Shown piece after piece: positions 22,869-34,356 of a stretch of 62,000 bases of DNA; the stretch's first letter is position 1; each line of letters starts with the position of its first letter. This DNA is from Branchiostoma floridae (taxonomy: Eukaryota; Chordata; Leptocardii; Amphioxiformes; Branchiostomatidae): the NCBI RefSeq assembly GCF_000003815.2, contig NC_049988.1:3042419-3104418 (forward strand), written 5' to 3'. The notes below the pieces were generated by a model. It made no database searches. It saw only the letters and a list, made by a program, of their open reading frames with translations, and was not told where the DNA came from. The position numbers and the translations under genes are program-made.

Positions 22869-24618
22869 AAGGTGACAGGCTAAACTCTCACCGATGCTTT
22901 ACAATGATTCTGCAACAAATTACAATACAACTCGACCAACCACCGTTACTATCTATTCAAGAGCTGGAGTTATTTTAGGCCAAGTAGCAAATTGAATACT
23001 CAACGGATGGAGTAAAGCCAACGGACCAAATAGCAAGTTTTGTTATTGATGTTATTTAGACTTTGTTGACTGAAAATCGAACACAATTACTGAAGTACTA
23101 AAGAATGCAATTACACCATTGTAATTAATCTTGAGCATTAGTTCAATTGGGGTGTTTAGAAATCTCCCTGTTTTAGTCACATTTGCACGGAATGTTGCAT
23201 TAGATGCAGAAGTCAAAGTCATATGTATACAGGTGCTTGAAACTTGGAAGATCGGTATGTAATGTGGAAAAGCTCTATTCATAGTAATTCAGCACATTTA
23301 GTGAAATGTCTCTTTTGGAGTTTTACTAGGGTCTATACTATAGCAGAAGTGATGATTAATGCTGAATTGAGTTCTAATGGTAATGGCTGTTGACCAACAA
23401 CACTTTTAGTAAAGGTGTTTTACCAGGGTTTGCACAATAATTTGCGCAAAACAAACAACCCAAGCACACACATGCATACACGCACACACACAGACACACA
23501 CACAAACACACACACACACACACAGAAAAAAACACACACGAACACACAAACACAGAAAGAGAGAGACATGTAGAAATGATAGACTCATAAGAAGTATTAC
23601 CAGCTTTCAAATTGGTAAAAGGAATGGCATTTGCTGATGTGTGATAAACTAAAATTTATCTTTAAATTTTCTACAAAGTACACCAATAAAGTTGTCCCTT
23701 TCTTTAATATAAAGCTACGAATATCTTGTGCTGATATACTATAATGATTTAATATAATTAACTTACGCATATTCGTTGAGATATCAGAGAAACGGGTTTG
23801 TATGGAAGTAGTTTACAGCCTGAGACGAAGATATCGTTATTTTTTGTCTTGTAATGTCTTACAACTAGCTGTAAGGCACCATGGGGCGTAGTGTACTCCA
23901 TGGATCATTGTGGTATGATATATTTTATTTCAATAGAAGTTTATTTTAATCTCAAGTGGTTTTGCAAGCGTAATGTAAGACATTTTGTGTCCGCACTTTT
24001 CCTTGTATTACTGTTCAATGTTAAAAATAGATCGATTTCAATCGAGATAGAGAGAACGCACGAAGACAGAGACAGACATAGAGAAAAGCGTGTGGTGTGT
24101 CACTGGATAATCATCATTATTCATTAGGGAGTTGTGCTGATAAGTTTGTAATTCATTCCAAAGTAAGTAAGAAATTAAGGTAAACAAGGTCACGTTCTTA
24201 TTTCTACCGCTTTTCTTGTGCTACTTGGACTACTAAGTTGTCAATGCCTTAGTCATACCCACGGAGAAAGGCATGTAGACATTGTTCAACAATAGAGAAT
24301 GAGATATTGATGCAGATATGTCTCTTAATTGGTGTGTCAACAAACAGTGAGGTAGATATGTGTATATATGGCATGTTAATCAATAGCAAAGAAGAATTTG
24401 TGCATGTATGCGTGTCTGCTATGGTAGCACCAGCTTGTACAGGTGGCAGCAAGAGTCGAAAATATGAAAAAAAGTGTGTTCAGCAACTACACTTTGCGAG
24501 CTATCACGTACCTTTTGAAAGGTTAACTCAAATGTGTCTGCCTCCTGACGTAGGTTGACGTGTTCGCTTGTTGAAAAATAAAATGCCATTTGCACTACGT
24601 CACAGCCCGCTTGTCTTT
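22869..24618 (+). other. Spacer between units D and E with (CA)n
   Basis: No exon is visible. A CA-rich microsatellite lies at 23461-23550, at the same place relative to the unit's 3' end as the CA-rich tract near 37998 and, inverted, the TG tract at 12310. Duplicate GGTGACAGGCTAAA words follow exon 5 of unit D. The end of the spacer contains the conserved upstream block of unit E. Confidence 0.7.
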
Positions 24619-24628
24619 CCATATAAGG
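24619..24628 (+). promoter_or_regulatory. CArG/TATA-like box of unit E
   Basis: A perfect CCATATAAGG is placed 117 bp before the ATG, the same distance as in unit A. Confidence 0.5.
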
Positions 24629-24735
24629 GCAAAGACAACATCGCATCTTCAGACTAATCGCGATATCATTTTGCTATATTTATGTATCTGTAACAGCTTT
24701 AGGCTACTCAAACGTTGTTTGTCAGAACAGTAGAA

Positions 24736-27700
24736 ATGTACGAACAAGCACAGCCGGTCCTGTCCCCTGTCTCTGGGCCCGACAACAGTCAAACCAGCGG
24801 GCCGGAGACCCCAACACCTGCTGACCATCAGAGTGGTCGGCATGGGCGTGGCCGCCATGGCAACGTCTCTAATATAAAGAGAGGAGAAGGGATAGAAATG
24901 TCTTCAGACACGTATGAAGAAGCCGAGGCTGTGAATATCTCGTCGACATTTCGAGAGGCCCGACTTCAGCGTGCAAAGCTACGGGGAGAATCACCAGTTG
25001 AGGGGGCTGATAACAGTAGCAACAGGCGTTATGTCAATGTACCTGACACAGCGGCAACGTCCACAGGTAGCTGAGGCTTGTTTTCGTGTTTAGAATATAC
25101 CGCTTTTCGCCATCTAAGTAAATTTTGCTCTGAGAGTATCCTCTCTAACTATGTCTTGATCTCATTGGTTTTGGTAACTTATTTGCTTATGCTGTTATTC
25201 TTACTAATACCCTAGCCCGAGTACCCTCCAGATGAATTACAGCCAGTATAAACATTATAGCGCCAAGAAATTGATTGATCGAATTACAACTGGTGCAACG
25301 TTGAGAAAAATTCGTTGATCTTTAAAATGACTTTCATAGTATGTTTCTGCACACATCTTTATTCACGCATATCCTTATCAGTTTCATTTTGTACTGGTAC
25401 TTTGCGTCAAAAACTGACTTTAATCTCTGGCAGTCATCTTATTGAAACCTATACTTCAGATTTCAAAACACTTCCCGCAGAAAATGATATTGTTTAGTAC
25501 AGCTCCTAGTTTTTTTTCCAGACAGCACGTATATATATTATCCAGGTGGAACAAATGGCTGCCGTGTTCTTCGTGACTTCGTTCGGTCCTACCGTGGCCG
25601 CATCGTGGGCGCTACTGCTGTGGTGGCGGCAACCTTGGTCACCGTGGTGCTCGTCGTGATGCTGTTCATCAATAGAGAGGTACTAGTATCTTATTTTGTG
25701 CCATAATGTCCGTATGTAAATGCCATCATAATTCAGACTTGATGTGTCAAGTCTGCAAAGTGGTATAATGAATAAAGATTTCAAGATTTCAAAGAGATTT
25801 CATAATGGAAAAAAAAAAAACGTGTCAAAATCACCTCCATGAACTTCCATGACTATGGACCTCCACCAACATAATAGTCTGTTATGTCGTGCAAAAGTCA
25901 AATATTCGAAAATCTTTTATACAGCAGAATTCTCATATGAGATCCGTAAACACATGTGTCCTATCTCACATGTGATTTTTCAGCTGTCTATATTACATAG
26001 AAGTAGAGGTCTCCCGAGACCCAAGGATGTGTAAATTATCTTTATTCAAATGAAACCTATTTCACTGATTTCACCCATCTCAAATCGACCTTGAGTCTAA
26101 ACAATGTTCCAGAAATGGGCCTTGGGATTTGAAACCCCAACTTGATAATGACTAGACAAAGTTGGTTTTTCAATTTGTTAAGATCCTAAAGTTGTTTTTA
26201 TTTCGTTGATAATTTTAATTGTATATTGATAAAATTCCTCTGTCGTCGATTCTCAAAGGTCATTAACTCAAAAATTATACCCTAGTGTACTTACCGACAT
26301 TCGCCACTGTGAAATCGTTTATAGGAAATATCTCAACTGTCTGACGACCTGAAACGCAACATGGATGACATGTCCCAACTGTCCAACACTGTTGACGACC
26401 TGAAACGCAACATGGATGACGTGTCCCAACTGTCTGACACTGTTGACGACCTGAAACGCAACATGGATGATGTGTCCCAACTGTCCGACACTGTTGACGA
26501 CCTGAAACGCAACATGGATGATGTGTCCCAACTGTCCGACACTGTTGACGACCTGAAACGCAACATGGATGATGTGTCCCAACTGTCCGACACTGTTGAC
26601 GACCTGAAACGCAAATTGCACATCGAGAAAAACAAATCAGCAGTCTTGGAGGCATGTCTTCGGGAGCAAGGTAAGATATTTCTTATCATACTGAATTAAA
26701 GATTCTTGTGTCCATTAGAAAAATGCACTGACGTATCTACTATACTACTATTGAACGTACAAGAGATCAAGTGGCGTAATCGGCAGCGCGTTTGGCTCAG
26801 GACCTTGAGGTTCGGAGTTCGAATCCTACCATGTCACCGATCTTTTGCCCATAGGAAAGGTACTTTACACGACTTTCCACAGGTAAAAATGAGTACCTAG
26901 CTTCGGTTAGAGCCGTCCCTCGGATAGGATATTAAATGGAGGTCCCGTGTTTGGGGAGAGTCACACCCTACGCACGTTAAAGAACCCCCCACACGTACAA
27001 TGGTGTGGTGTGAGTGGTTCAAAACCTACAGTCTCTGGTCGCACCTGGGGGCAATTACTGTCGTATTAAGGTCATTAAGGGCTGTATACAGACTGCCATT
27101 TCAGACCCTTGCGGCTTAGCTAGCCCCGCCTATTGTAGGCTCCAAACAATTCAGCCCCTGGTTGCGAAGAGAGAGTAGTATGCCCATACAATACAATGCA
27201 ATACAACACAATACAATACAATACAATACAATACAAATACGAAAACATACACTACTGGTAAACAGGATATTTTATATCAATTAAAGGAATTGACATTTGT
27301 GTATTAGAACGATCAGAACGTTTTTATCTTTGGCTGTCAGTTTTTTTTTCTGCTACTAAGACACAATTTTCCCACAGTATCTTGTCCCGATGGTTACCAA
27401 CTGTGGCGTGGAATCTGCTACAAGGCATTCGACACTCGTGATCCCTTTAATGAAGCAGCTGCAACCTGTCGCAAAGATGGCGGCACCCTTGCCATGCCTC
27501 GAGACGCTGAGACCAACGCCTTCCTGATCTTTTTATACAAGTCCGTGAGGGAAGACGATCCTCTATTCTATATAGGCTTGCAAGATCAACGTGAAGAAGG
27601 AAGATTTGAGTGGGCCGATGGTTCTGCACTAGGGGTGTACAACTCGTGGGTCCCGGGTGAACCGGATGGTAGTGGCGATTGTGTTGTGTCCGGCGCAAGC

Positions 27701-27970
27701 GGTTACAGGAAAAGCATGTGGTACAACCACTATTGCTACTTGAGTTTCCGCTTCATATGCCAAGCTACTCCAGGTGCTTTATTTAAAATTACAATTTTTG
27801 AAGTAATTCTCGTTAACTCGAAAAGTGTTATTTTATGAAAAGAAATGTATCGAGGTAATTATTTGTCTTTGAAATTAGAAAAATCCTAAAATTCTATTTA
27901 TTTATTTCATTCATTATACTAACGTCTTTCATTTCTTTCAGGACACAGGTGCACAGAGGTGACAGGCTGA
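24736..27970 (+). CDS. Type II C-type lectin receptor, unit E (419 aa, 6 neck repeats)
   Basis: The inferred exons are 24736-25066, 25522-25679, 26325-26670, 27378-27773 and 27942-27970, giving an open frame of 419 codons. The tail tyrosines Y2, Y60 and Y99 are conserved. Exon 2 carries a 9-bp in-frame insertion just outside the membrane (STYIYYPGG). The neck has six repeats. The first lacks three residues (EISQLSDDLKR) and four are nearly identical DVSQ-type copies. The lectin domain resembles unit C (KSVREDDPLFYIGL loop), has EPD and WYN, and ends in GHRCTEVTG. The exon 3 donor has changed from CCAA|GT to CAAG|GT but keeps phase 1. A SINE sits in intron 3. The unit is the probable counterpart of C in a duplicated two-gene block. 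Confidence 0.83.
26770..27235 (+). mobile_element. tRNA-derived SINE in intron 3 of unit E
   Basis: The head is tRNA-like, with an A box at 26771-26790 (GTGGCGTAATCGGCAGCGCG) and a B box at 26814-26830 (GGAGTTCGAATCCTACC). An unrelated body of about 350 bp follows, containing GTACTTTACACGACTTTCC. The 3' end is a run of ATACA repeats. The same position in units D and F lacks it, so the insertion post-dates the duplications. Confidence 0.85.
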
Positions 27971-29337
27971 ACTCTTACTAATGCTTTACGATGATTTTGC
28001 AAACATACAACTCGTTACTATCTATTCAAGAGCTGGAGTTAATTTAGGCCTAGTAGCAAGTTGTATACTCAACAGCTGGAGTAAAGCCAATGGGCCAAAT
28101 AGCAAGTTTTTGTCTCGATGTTATTATACTTTGTTGACTGATAATCGAAGCGTTCAGTACTAGAGAATGGAATTTCACTATTGTAATCAATCTTCAGCAC
28201 TAGTTTAATTGTGGTGTTTAGAAATCTCCCTGTGTTATTCATATATGTATTGAATGGCGAATAAGATACGGCAATAGACGTGATTTGTATCTAGGTGCTT
28301 GAAACCTTGAGGATCTGCAAGTAATACGGTAAATCTCAAGTCACAGGAGTAGTGAAATGTATCTTATACTTCAACATGGTCTAGACTTCAGGAGAAGTAA
28401 TGATATACAATAATGATGATGACATGATTATGCCAGTTAATAAACGGAGAAACCAGGAACCCAGTTTGTGTGCTAGTCTGAGCGGAAATTATCCTTCACT
28501 TGCTTTTGTCTTGGAATTTCGTACATCTGTAAGACACTATGGTGCATATTCTATTCATTGGATCATGGTAGTATGACATATCTTATTTTTAAAGAACTTT
28601 TAAAAAAATCTCAGCGGTTTTACACGTATAATGTAATTACTTTATGTGTGCACATTTCCTTGCATTACGGGATTCAGCCCATAGCAAATGTTTTACAAAT
28701 ATATATGATTGATTTCAATCGAGAAAGATTGTTAAAAACTGCAGCTAGACAGAGACATCAGCGTGCCATTGTGTCATCATTATCATTCAGTAAGGAGTTG
28801 ATATGACAAGGTTTTATTGGATTTTAACATAAACAAAAGAAATTAATGTTGGCTAGACCAAGTTCTTATCTCTACCGCTCTCTATGTGGTACCTGGACAA
28901 CTAAGCTGTCAATATCCTAGACATACCCACAGAAAATAAACTTGAGTTGGGGTTTTATCCAACACCTTAGAAGATATATGTGTGCATGTGGGCATTGTTA
29001 AACAATAGACAATGAGAAATTCATGGAGATATGTGTCTTAATGGGCGTGTCAACAAATAGTGAAGGAGATATGTGTGTTTATGGCATGTTAATCAATAGC
29101 AACGAAGAATGTGTGCATGTAGGCGTGTCTGCCATGGTATCACCAGCTTGTACAGGTGGCAGCAACTCTGAGACGTAATTCTAAAAAAAACACGTGTCTT
29201 CTGCAACTAAATGTGGCGAGCTCTCACGTACCTTTTGAAAATGCTAGCTTCGATTTATCTGCCTTCTTCCCTAGGTTGACGTCTTCATCCTGAATAACAA
29301 AATATCATTTTCACTGCGCCACAGCCCGCTCGCATTT
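27971..29337 (+). other. Spacer between units E and F
   Basis: There is no exon. The sequence is a close copy of 17442-18814 between units C and D, including the GCTGGAGTTAATTTAGGCC and CATGGTCTAGACTTCAGGAG blocks. It is the best evidence for the block duplication. Confidence 0.7.
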
Positions 29338-29347
29338 CCATATAAGG
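29338..29347 (+). promoter_or_regulatory. CArG/TATA-like box of unit F
   Basis: A perfect CCATATAAGG lies 102 bp before the ATG. The shorter distance comes from loss of a few bases after GCAAAGACAAC. Confidence 0.5.
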
Positions 29348-29439
29348 GCAAAGACAACAGACTAATCAGACTATAGTTTTGTTGTATTCATGTATTCCAG
29401 CTTTAGGCTGCTCCAACGTTGTTTTCCAGAACAGTAGAA

Positions 29440-31975
29440 ATGTACGAACAAGCACAGCCGGTCCGGTCCCCTGTCTCTGGGCCCCACATCAGTCAAACCA
29501 GCGGGCCGCAGGCCCCAACACCTGCTGACCATCAGAGTGGTCGGCATGGGCGTGGCCGCCATGGCAACGTCTCTAATATAAAGAGGGGAGAAGGGATAGA
29601 AATGTCTTCAGACACGTATGAAGTAGCCGAGGCTGTGAATATCTCGTCAACATTTCGAGAGGCCCGGCTGCAGCGCGCAAAGCTACGGAGAGAATCGCCC
29701 ACTGAGGGGGCTGATGACAAAAACAACAGGCGTTATGTCAATGTACCAGACACAGTGGCAACGTCTTCAGGTAGCCGAGGCTTGCTTTCGTGTTTAGAAT
29801 ATAACGTTTGAGTTTTTCGCAAGCTGGGAAAATTTCGCTCTGAGATAATCTCCTGTAACTATGTCTTGATCTTCAGGTCTCTGATAAATTGATTGCATAT
29901 TCTGTTATTCTGATGCCCTAGACTGATTACCATTAAGATGAATGACAGCCTGTTAAAAAGTATAGCACCAAGAACTATTGATGAAATTTCAAATGGGGCG
30001 ACAAAATGGCTCTTCTTTGAAATTTCTTTAAAAGTATGTTTCTGAATACATCCTTGTCAATTCATAACCTTACCAACTTCATTATTTACGGGTACTTTGC
30101 GTCAAAAACTGACTTTGATATCTGGCAATCATCCTATTGAAACCTACATGTAAGATTTGGAAAGACTTGCTTCAGGAAAATTATACAGTTCAGAATAGTG
30201 TCAAAGGTTTTTTTTCAGACAGCACGTATCCTGGTGGAACAAATGGCCGCCGTGTTCTCCGTGACTTGGTTCGGTCCTACCGTGGCTGCATCGTTGGCGT
30301 TACTGCTGTGGTGGTGGCAGCCTTGGTCACCGTGGTACTCGTCGTCATGGTGGTCATCTATAAAGAGGTATTTTATTTTGTGCCAAATTCGTACAAAATA
30401 GTCAGGTGTCAAAATCACATTCATGAACTTCCATGATGCATGGCTATGGAAACTGAGCAAAAATTCTAGTTTTAAAAATCTGTTTAAATGGCAGAATTAT
30501 GAAATTGTATCATGTGCAATTGTCGTGCAATAATGCTCTTGTATGAAATCCGTTAACACAAGTGTCCTCTTACCTGTGACTTTTCAGATGTTCAGTCTAG
30601 ATTACCTAGAACTAGGGGTCTTCCGAGACCCAAGAACCCCCAACTCGAGTTGATAATTAGTTAGACACAGTAGTTTTTGTTTAATACCTTTAATTTTGTC
30701 GTTGCATTTTAATTGTATATTGGTGAAATTCTTTTGTCGTCCATTCTGAAAGGTCGCTAAGTCTAAAATGTTACCTTAGTGTACCTATTGACATTCGGCA
30801 CTGCGAAATCGTTTATAGGAAATATCTCAACTGTCCGACGCTTTTGACGACTTGAAACGCAACATTGATGACATGTCTCAACTGTCCAACACTGTTGACG
30901 ACCTGAAACGCAACATGGATGACATGTCCCAACTGTCCGACACTGTTGACGACCTGAAACGCAACAGGGATGACATGTCCCAACTGTCCAACACTGTTGA
31001 CGACCTGAAACGCAGCATGGATGACATGTCTCAACTGTCCAACACTGTTGACGACCTGAAACGCAACATGGACATCGAGAGAAACCGATCAGCAGTCTTG
31101 GAGGCATGTCTTCGGGAGCCAAGTAAGATGATTATTATTATACTGACTTAATGATTCTTTTGTTCATTAGAAAAAACATAAATGTTAGTGTCTTTTTTAA
31201 AGCTGCTCTGACACACTAACTATACTATTGAACGTCCAAATGCATACATTACTAGTCGTCAGGAAATCATATTATATATATATCATACCATTATATCATT
31301 GAAAGGAATTGACAATTGCGTAATGCGATCAGAACGTTTTGAGCTGTCAGCTTTTTTTCTGCTACTAAGACACAATTTTCCCTTAGTATCTTGTCCCGAA
31401 GGTTACCAACTGTGGCGTGGAATCTGCTACAAGGCCTTCGACACTCGTGAGCCCTTTAACGATGCAGCTGCAGCCTGTAGGAAAGACGACGGCACCCTCG
31501 CCATGCCCCGAGACGCTGAGACCAACGCCTTTCTGATCTCCTTATTCAAGTCCGCTGGAGGGTATTACGGTTTCTTTATCGGCTTGCAAGATCAACGTGA
31601 AAAAGGAAGATTTGAGTGGGCCGATGGTTCTGCACTAGGAGAGTACAACTCGTGGGCCCAGGGTGAACCGGATGGTATTGGCGATTGTGTTGTGTTCGGC
31701 ACAAGCGGTTTCTGGAAAGACAAGTGGTTCAACTACGAATGCGACATGAGTTTCGGCTTCGTCTGCCAAGCTATTCCAGGTGCTTCATTCAAAAGTACAA
31801 TTTCTTGAAGTAATTCTCACTTGTTAACTCGAAAAGTGTTATTTTATGAAAAAATGTATCGAAGTAATCATTTATCTTTAAAATTACATAAACCCTAAAA
31901 TTCTATTTCTTTATTTCAATATGCTAACGTCTTTCATGCCTTTCAGGACACAGGTATACAGAGGTCACAGGATGA
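29440..31975 (+). CDS. Type II C-type lectin receptor, unit F (401 aa, 5 neck repeats)
   Basis: The inferred exons are 29440-29770, 30219-30367, 30819-31122, 31387-31779 and 31947-31975. They join to 401 codons without a stop. The tail has Y2, Y60 (here DTYEVAEAV) and Y99. The neck has five repeats, again starting DAFDDLK. The lectin domain is nearly identical to unit D (AGGYYGFFIG loop, EPD, WFN). In the last exon the cysteine of the HRCTEVTG ending is replaced by tyrosine. Intron 3 is the empty site for the Helentron-like insertion of unit D. F is the probable counterpart of D. It is likely a functional membrane receptor, with ligand unknown. Confidence 0.84.
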
Positions 31976-32990
31976 ACTCTCACCAAAGCTTTACGATGAT
32001 ACTGCACTAATACAACTCGACCAACCACCGTTACTACCTATTCAAGAGCTGGAGTGAATTTATGACAAATAGCAAGATGCATAGCCTACAGCTGGAGTAA
32101 AGACAACGGGCTTGATATCGCCAAAGGTTTGTCATCGATGTTATTCAAACTTCGTTGATTAGGAATTGAACACAGTTACTGAAGCAATTCAGTTCTAGAG
32201 AATGCAATTAATCAATCTTGAGCATTAGTTCAATAGCGGTGTTTAGAAATAGAGTGTTATTCATATTTGTATGGAATCGCGAGTAAGGTACAGCAATAGA
32301 CGCCATTTGTATCTAGGTGCTTGAGACTTGGAGGATCTGCAAGTAATCCGGTAAATCTCAAGTCATAGCAGTAGTAAAATGTATCTTATACTTCAACATG
32401 GTCTAGACTTCAGGAGAAGTAATGATATACAATAAAGATCATGACATGATTATGCCTGTTACTAATAACGGAGAAACCAGGAACCGTGTTTGTGTGCTAG
32501 TGGTTTTCAGTCTGAGAGGCAGTTATCCTTCACTTGCTTTGGATCATGGTATTATGACATATCTTATTTTGATAGAATTTTTTTCAAATCTCAGTGGTCT
32601 ACACGTGTAATGTAATTACTTTATGTGTGCACCTTTCCTTGCATTACGGGATTCAGCCCATAGCAAACGTTTTACAAATATATATATATATATATAATTG
32701 ATTTCAATCGAGAAAGAGTGTTAGAGACTGCAGCTAGACAGAGACATCAGCTTGCCATTCGCTGATCATTATTATTCAGTAATGAGTTGACATGACAAGG
32801 TTTTATTGGATTCCAACATAAACAAAAGAAATTGATGTTAGCTAGACCAAGTTCTCATCTCTACCGCTCTCTATGTGGTACCTGGACAACTAAGCTGTCA
32901 ACATCCTAGTCATACCCACAGAAAATAAACTTAAGTCGGGGCTTTATCCAACAACTTAGAAGATATATGTGTGCATGTGGGCATTGTTAA
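31976..32990 (+). other. Spacer between units F and G, left part
   Basis: No exon is seen. The segment is paralogous to the other spacers up to GGGCATTGTTAA at 32979-32990, where a piggyBac-type MITE is inserted. A TA-rich microsatellite lies near 32675-32695. Confidence 0.65.
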
Positions 32991-33900
32991 CCCTATCTAG
33001 ACCAGGCTTTTTTGGGATTCCTGGGACCAGGGGGGGCTCTTTTGACCCCCCCTTCGTAATTTCAAAACGGCTTGGGTTACGATCACCAAATTTAGAGGGA
33101 ATGATGTACTAGTAAAGTTTTATATTTTCTGTAATTTTGGTATCGTTATGACGTAATATGACGTAATTATGACGTCATAATGTCATATTTGGGGCTAAAA
33201 TCCTCAAAATATGAAATTTCCGCTATACTTAAATGTATTGAACAAAATGATGACTATAAAGCTTATCTTATTAGTGTCTAAGTCTGCCAAGTCTTTTGTT
33301 GCCAATGACGACGACACTGACGTCTATATGACGTCAGAAAATGACGTAATTTGTCCGCCATCTTGGATCGACAAGCTTGAATTTTCTAAAATACGACTTT
33401 TTCCACATATAACCCCAAAACCCAATAGAAATGGACTAAAAATGATCAAGTGATTGTGTTTTGTAAGAAAATAAAAGATTTTGACGGTATTTGAGCAAAA
33501 ATTACATGTATTTATCTTTGAAAATGACATTGTCCGCCATCTTGGATTTTGACCCATGACGTCATCAAATTACCATAAATTATGAATATTTGATTTGAAA
33601 TGTAACCTAAAATCACACGGGATGTTAATGATATAAATAAACAAGTTTGATCTAGCAATAAAACCATGAAATCCCATAATTCAAACTGAAATTAGTAAAT
33701 TTGGGGAAATATGCCTGTCAGAAACCCGTTGCCATGGCAACACGAAAGATCACAAACGAAAATGTTTTTCACAGAATTGTTGGCAACAATATTTTAGGAA
33801 AAGTCACCAAGTTTCGTAGTCCTAGCACACGTCGTTCGCCAGTTATACGACGTCAAAGTTGGCGCGGGCACTTTTAGCCCCCCCCCTGGTCTAGATAGGG
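32991..33900. mobile_element. piggyBac-type MITE (TTAA target, CCCTATCTAGACCAGG ends)
   Basis: The element starts CCCTATCTAGACCAGG and ends with its exact 16-bp reverse complement. It is flanked on both sides by TTAA (32987-32990 and 33901-33904). Units C-D and E-F carry the uninterrupted GCATTGTTTAACAATAG or GCATTGTTAAACAATAG, which is the empty site. TTAA duplication with CCC..GGG ends is diagnostic of the piggyBac superfamily. The 910-bp interior has no transposase, so it is non-autonomous. It contains three perfect TGACGTCA motifs (33170, 33329, 33557) and two CCGCCATCTTGGAT motifs (33355, 33534). Confidence 0.92.
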
Positions 33901-34243
33901 TTAAACAATAGACAGTGAGAAATTCATGGAGATATGTTTCTTAATAATGGGTGTGTTAACAAATAGTGAAGAGATATGTGTATCTATGGCATGTTAATCA
34001 ATAGCAACGGAGAAGGTGTGCATGTCGGCGTGTCTGCTATGGTAGCACCAGGTTGACAGGTGGCAGCAACTCTGAGACGTAATTCTAAAAAAGCACGTGT
34101 GTTCAGCAACTAAACTTGACAAGCTCTCACGTACCTATTGAAAAGGGTAACTTAAATTTGTCTGCCTTCTTGCGTATAGGTTGACGTCTTCATCCTGAAA
34201 AACAAAATACTATTATTCACTGCGCCACAGCCCGCTTGCATTT

Positions 34244-34253
34244 CCATATAAGG
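34244..34253 (+). promoter_or_regulatory. CArG/TATA-like box of unit G
   Basis: A perfect CCATATAAGG is retained 113 bp before the ATG, although the gene itself is broken. Confidence 0.45.
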
Positions 34254-34356
34254 GCAAAGACAACATCACATCTACAGACTAATCAGACTATAGTTTTGTT
34301 GTATTCATGTATACCAGCTTTAGGCTAATCAAACGTTGTTTTTCAGAACACTAGAA

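Noticed and set aside
26771-26842. Functional tRNA gene
   Set aside because: A and B boxes are present, but the segment lacks a paired acceptor stem and continues into a SINE body with an ATACA-repeat tail.
33211-33453. 80-codon ORF inside the piggyBac MITE
   Set aside because: It has no transposase motif, is low in complexity and lies within a non-autonomous element.
32991-33900. MITE mobilised by the piggyBac transposase at 367-2256
   Set aside because: The MITE ends are not found around that ORF, so no link can be shown from this window, although both belong to the piggyBac superfamily.
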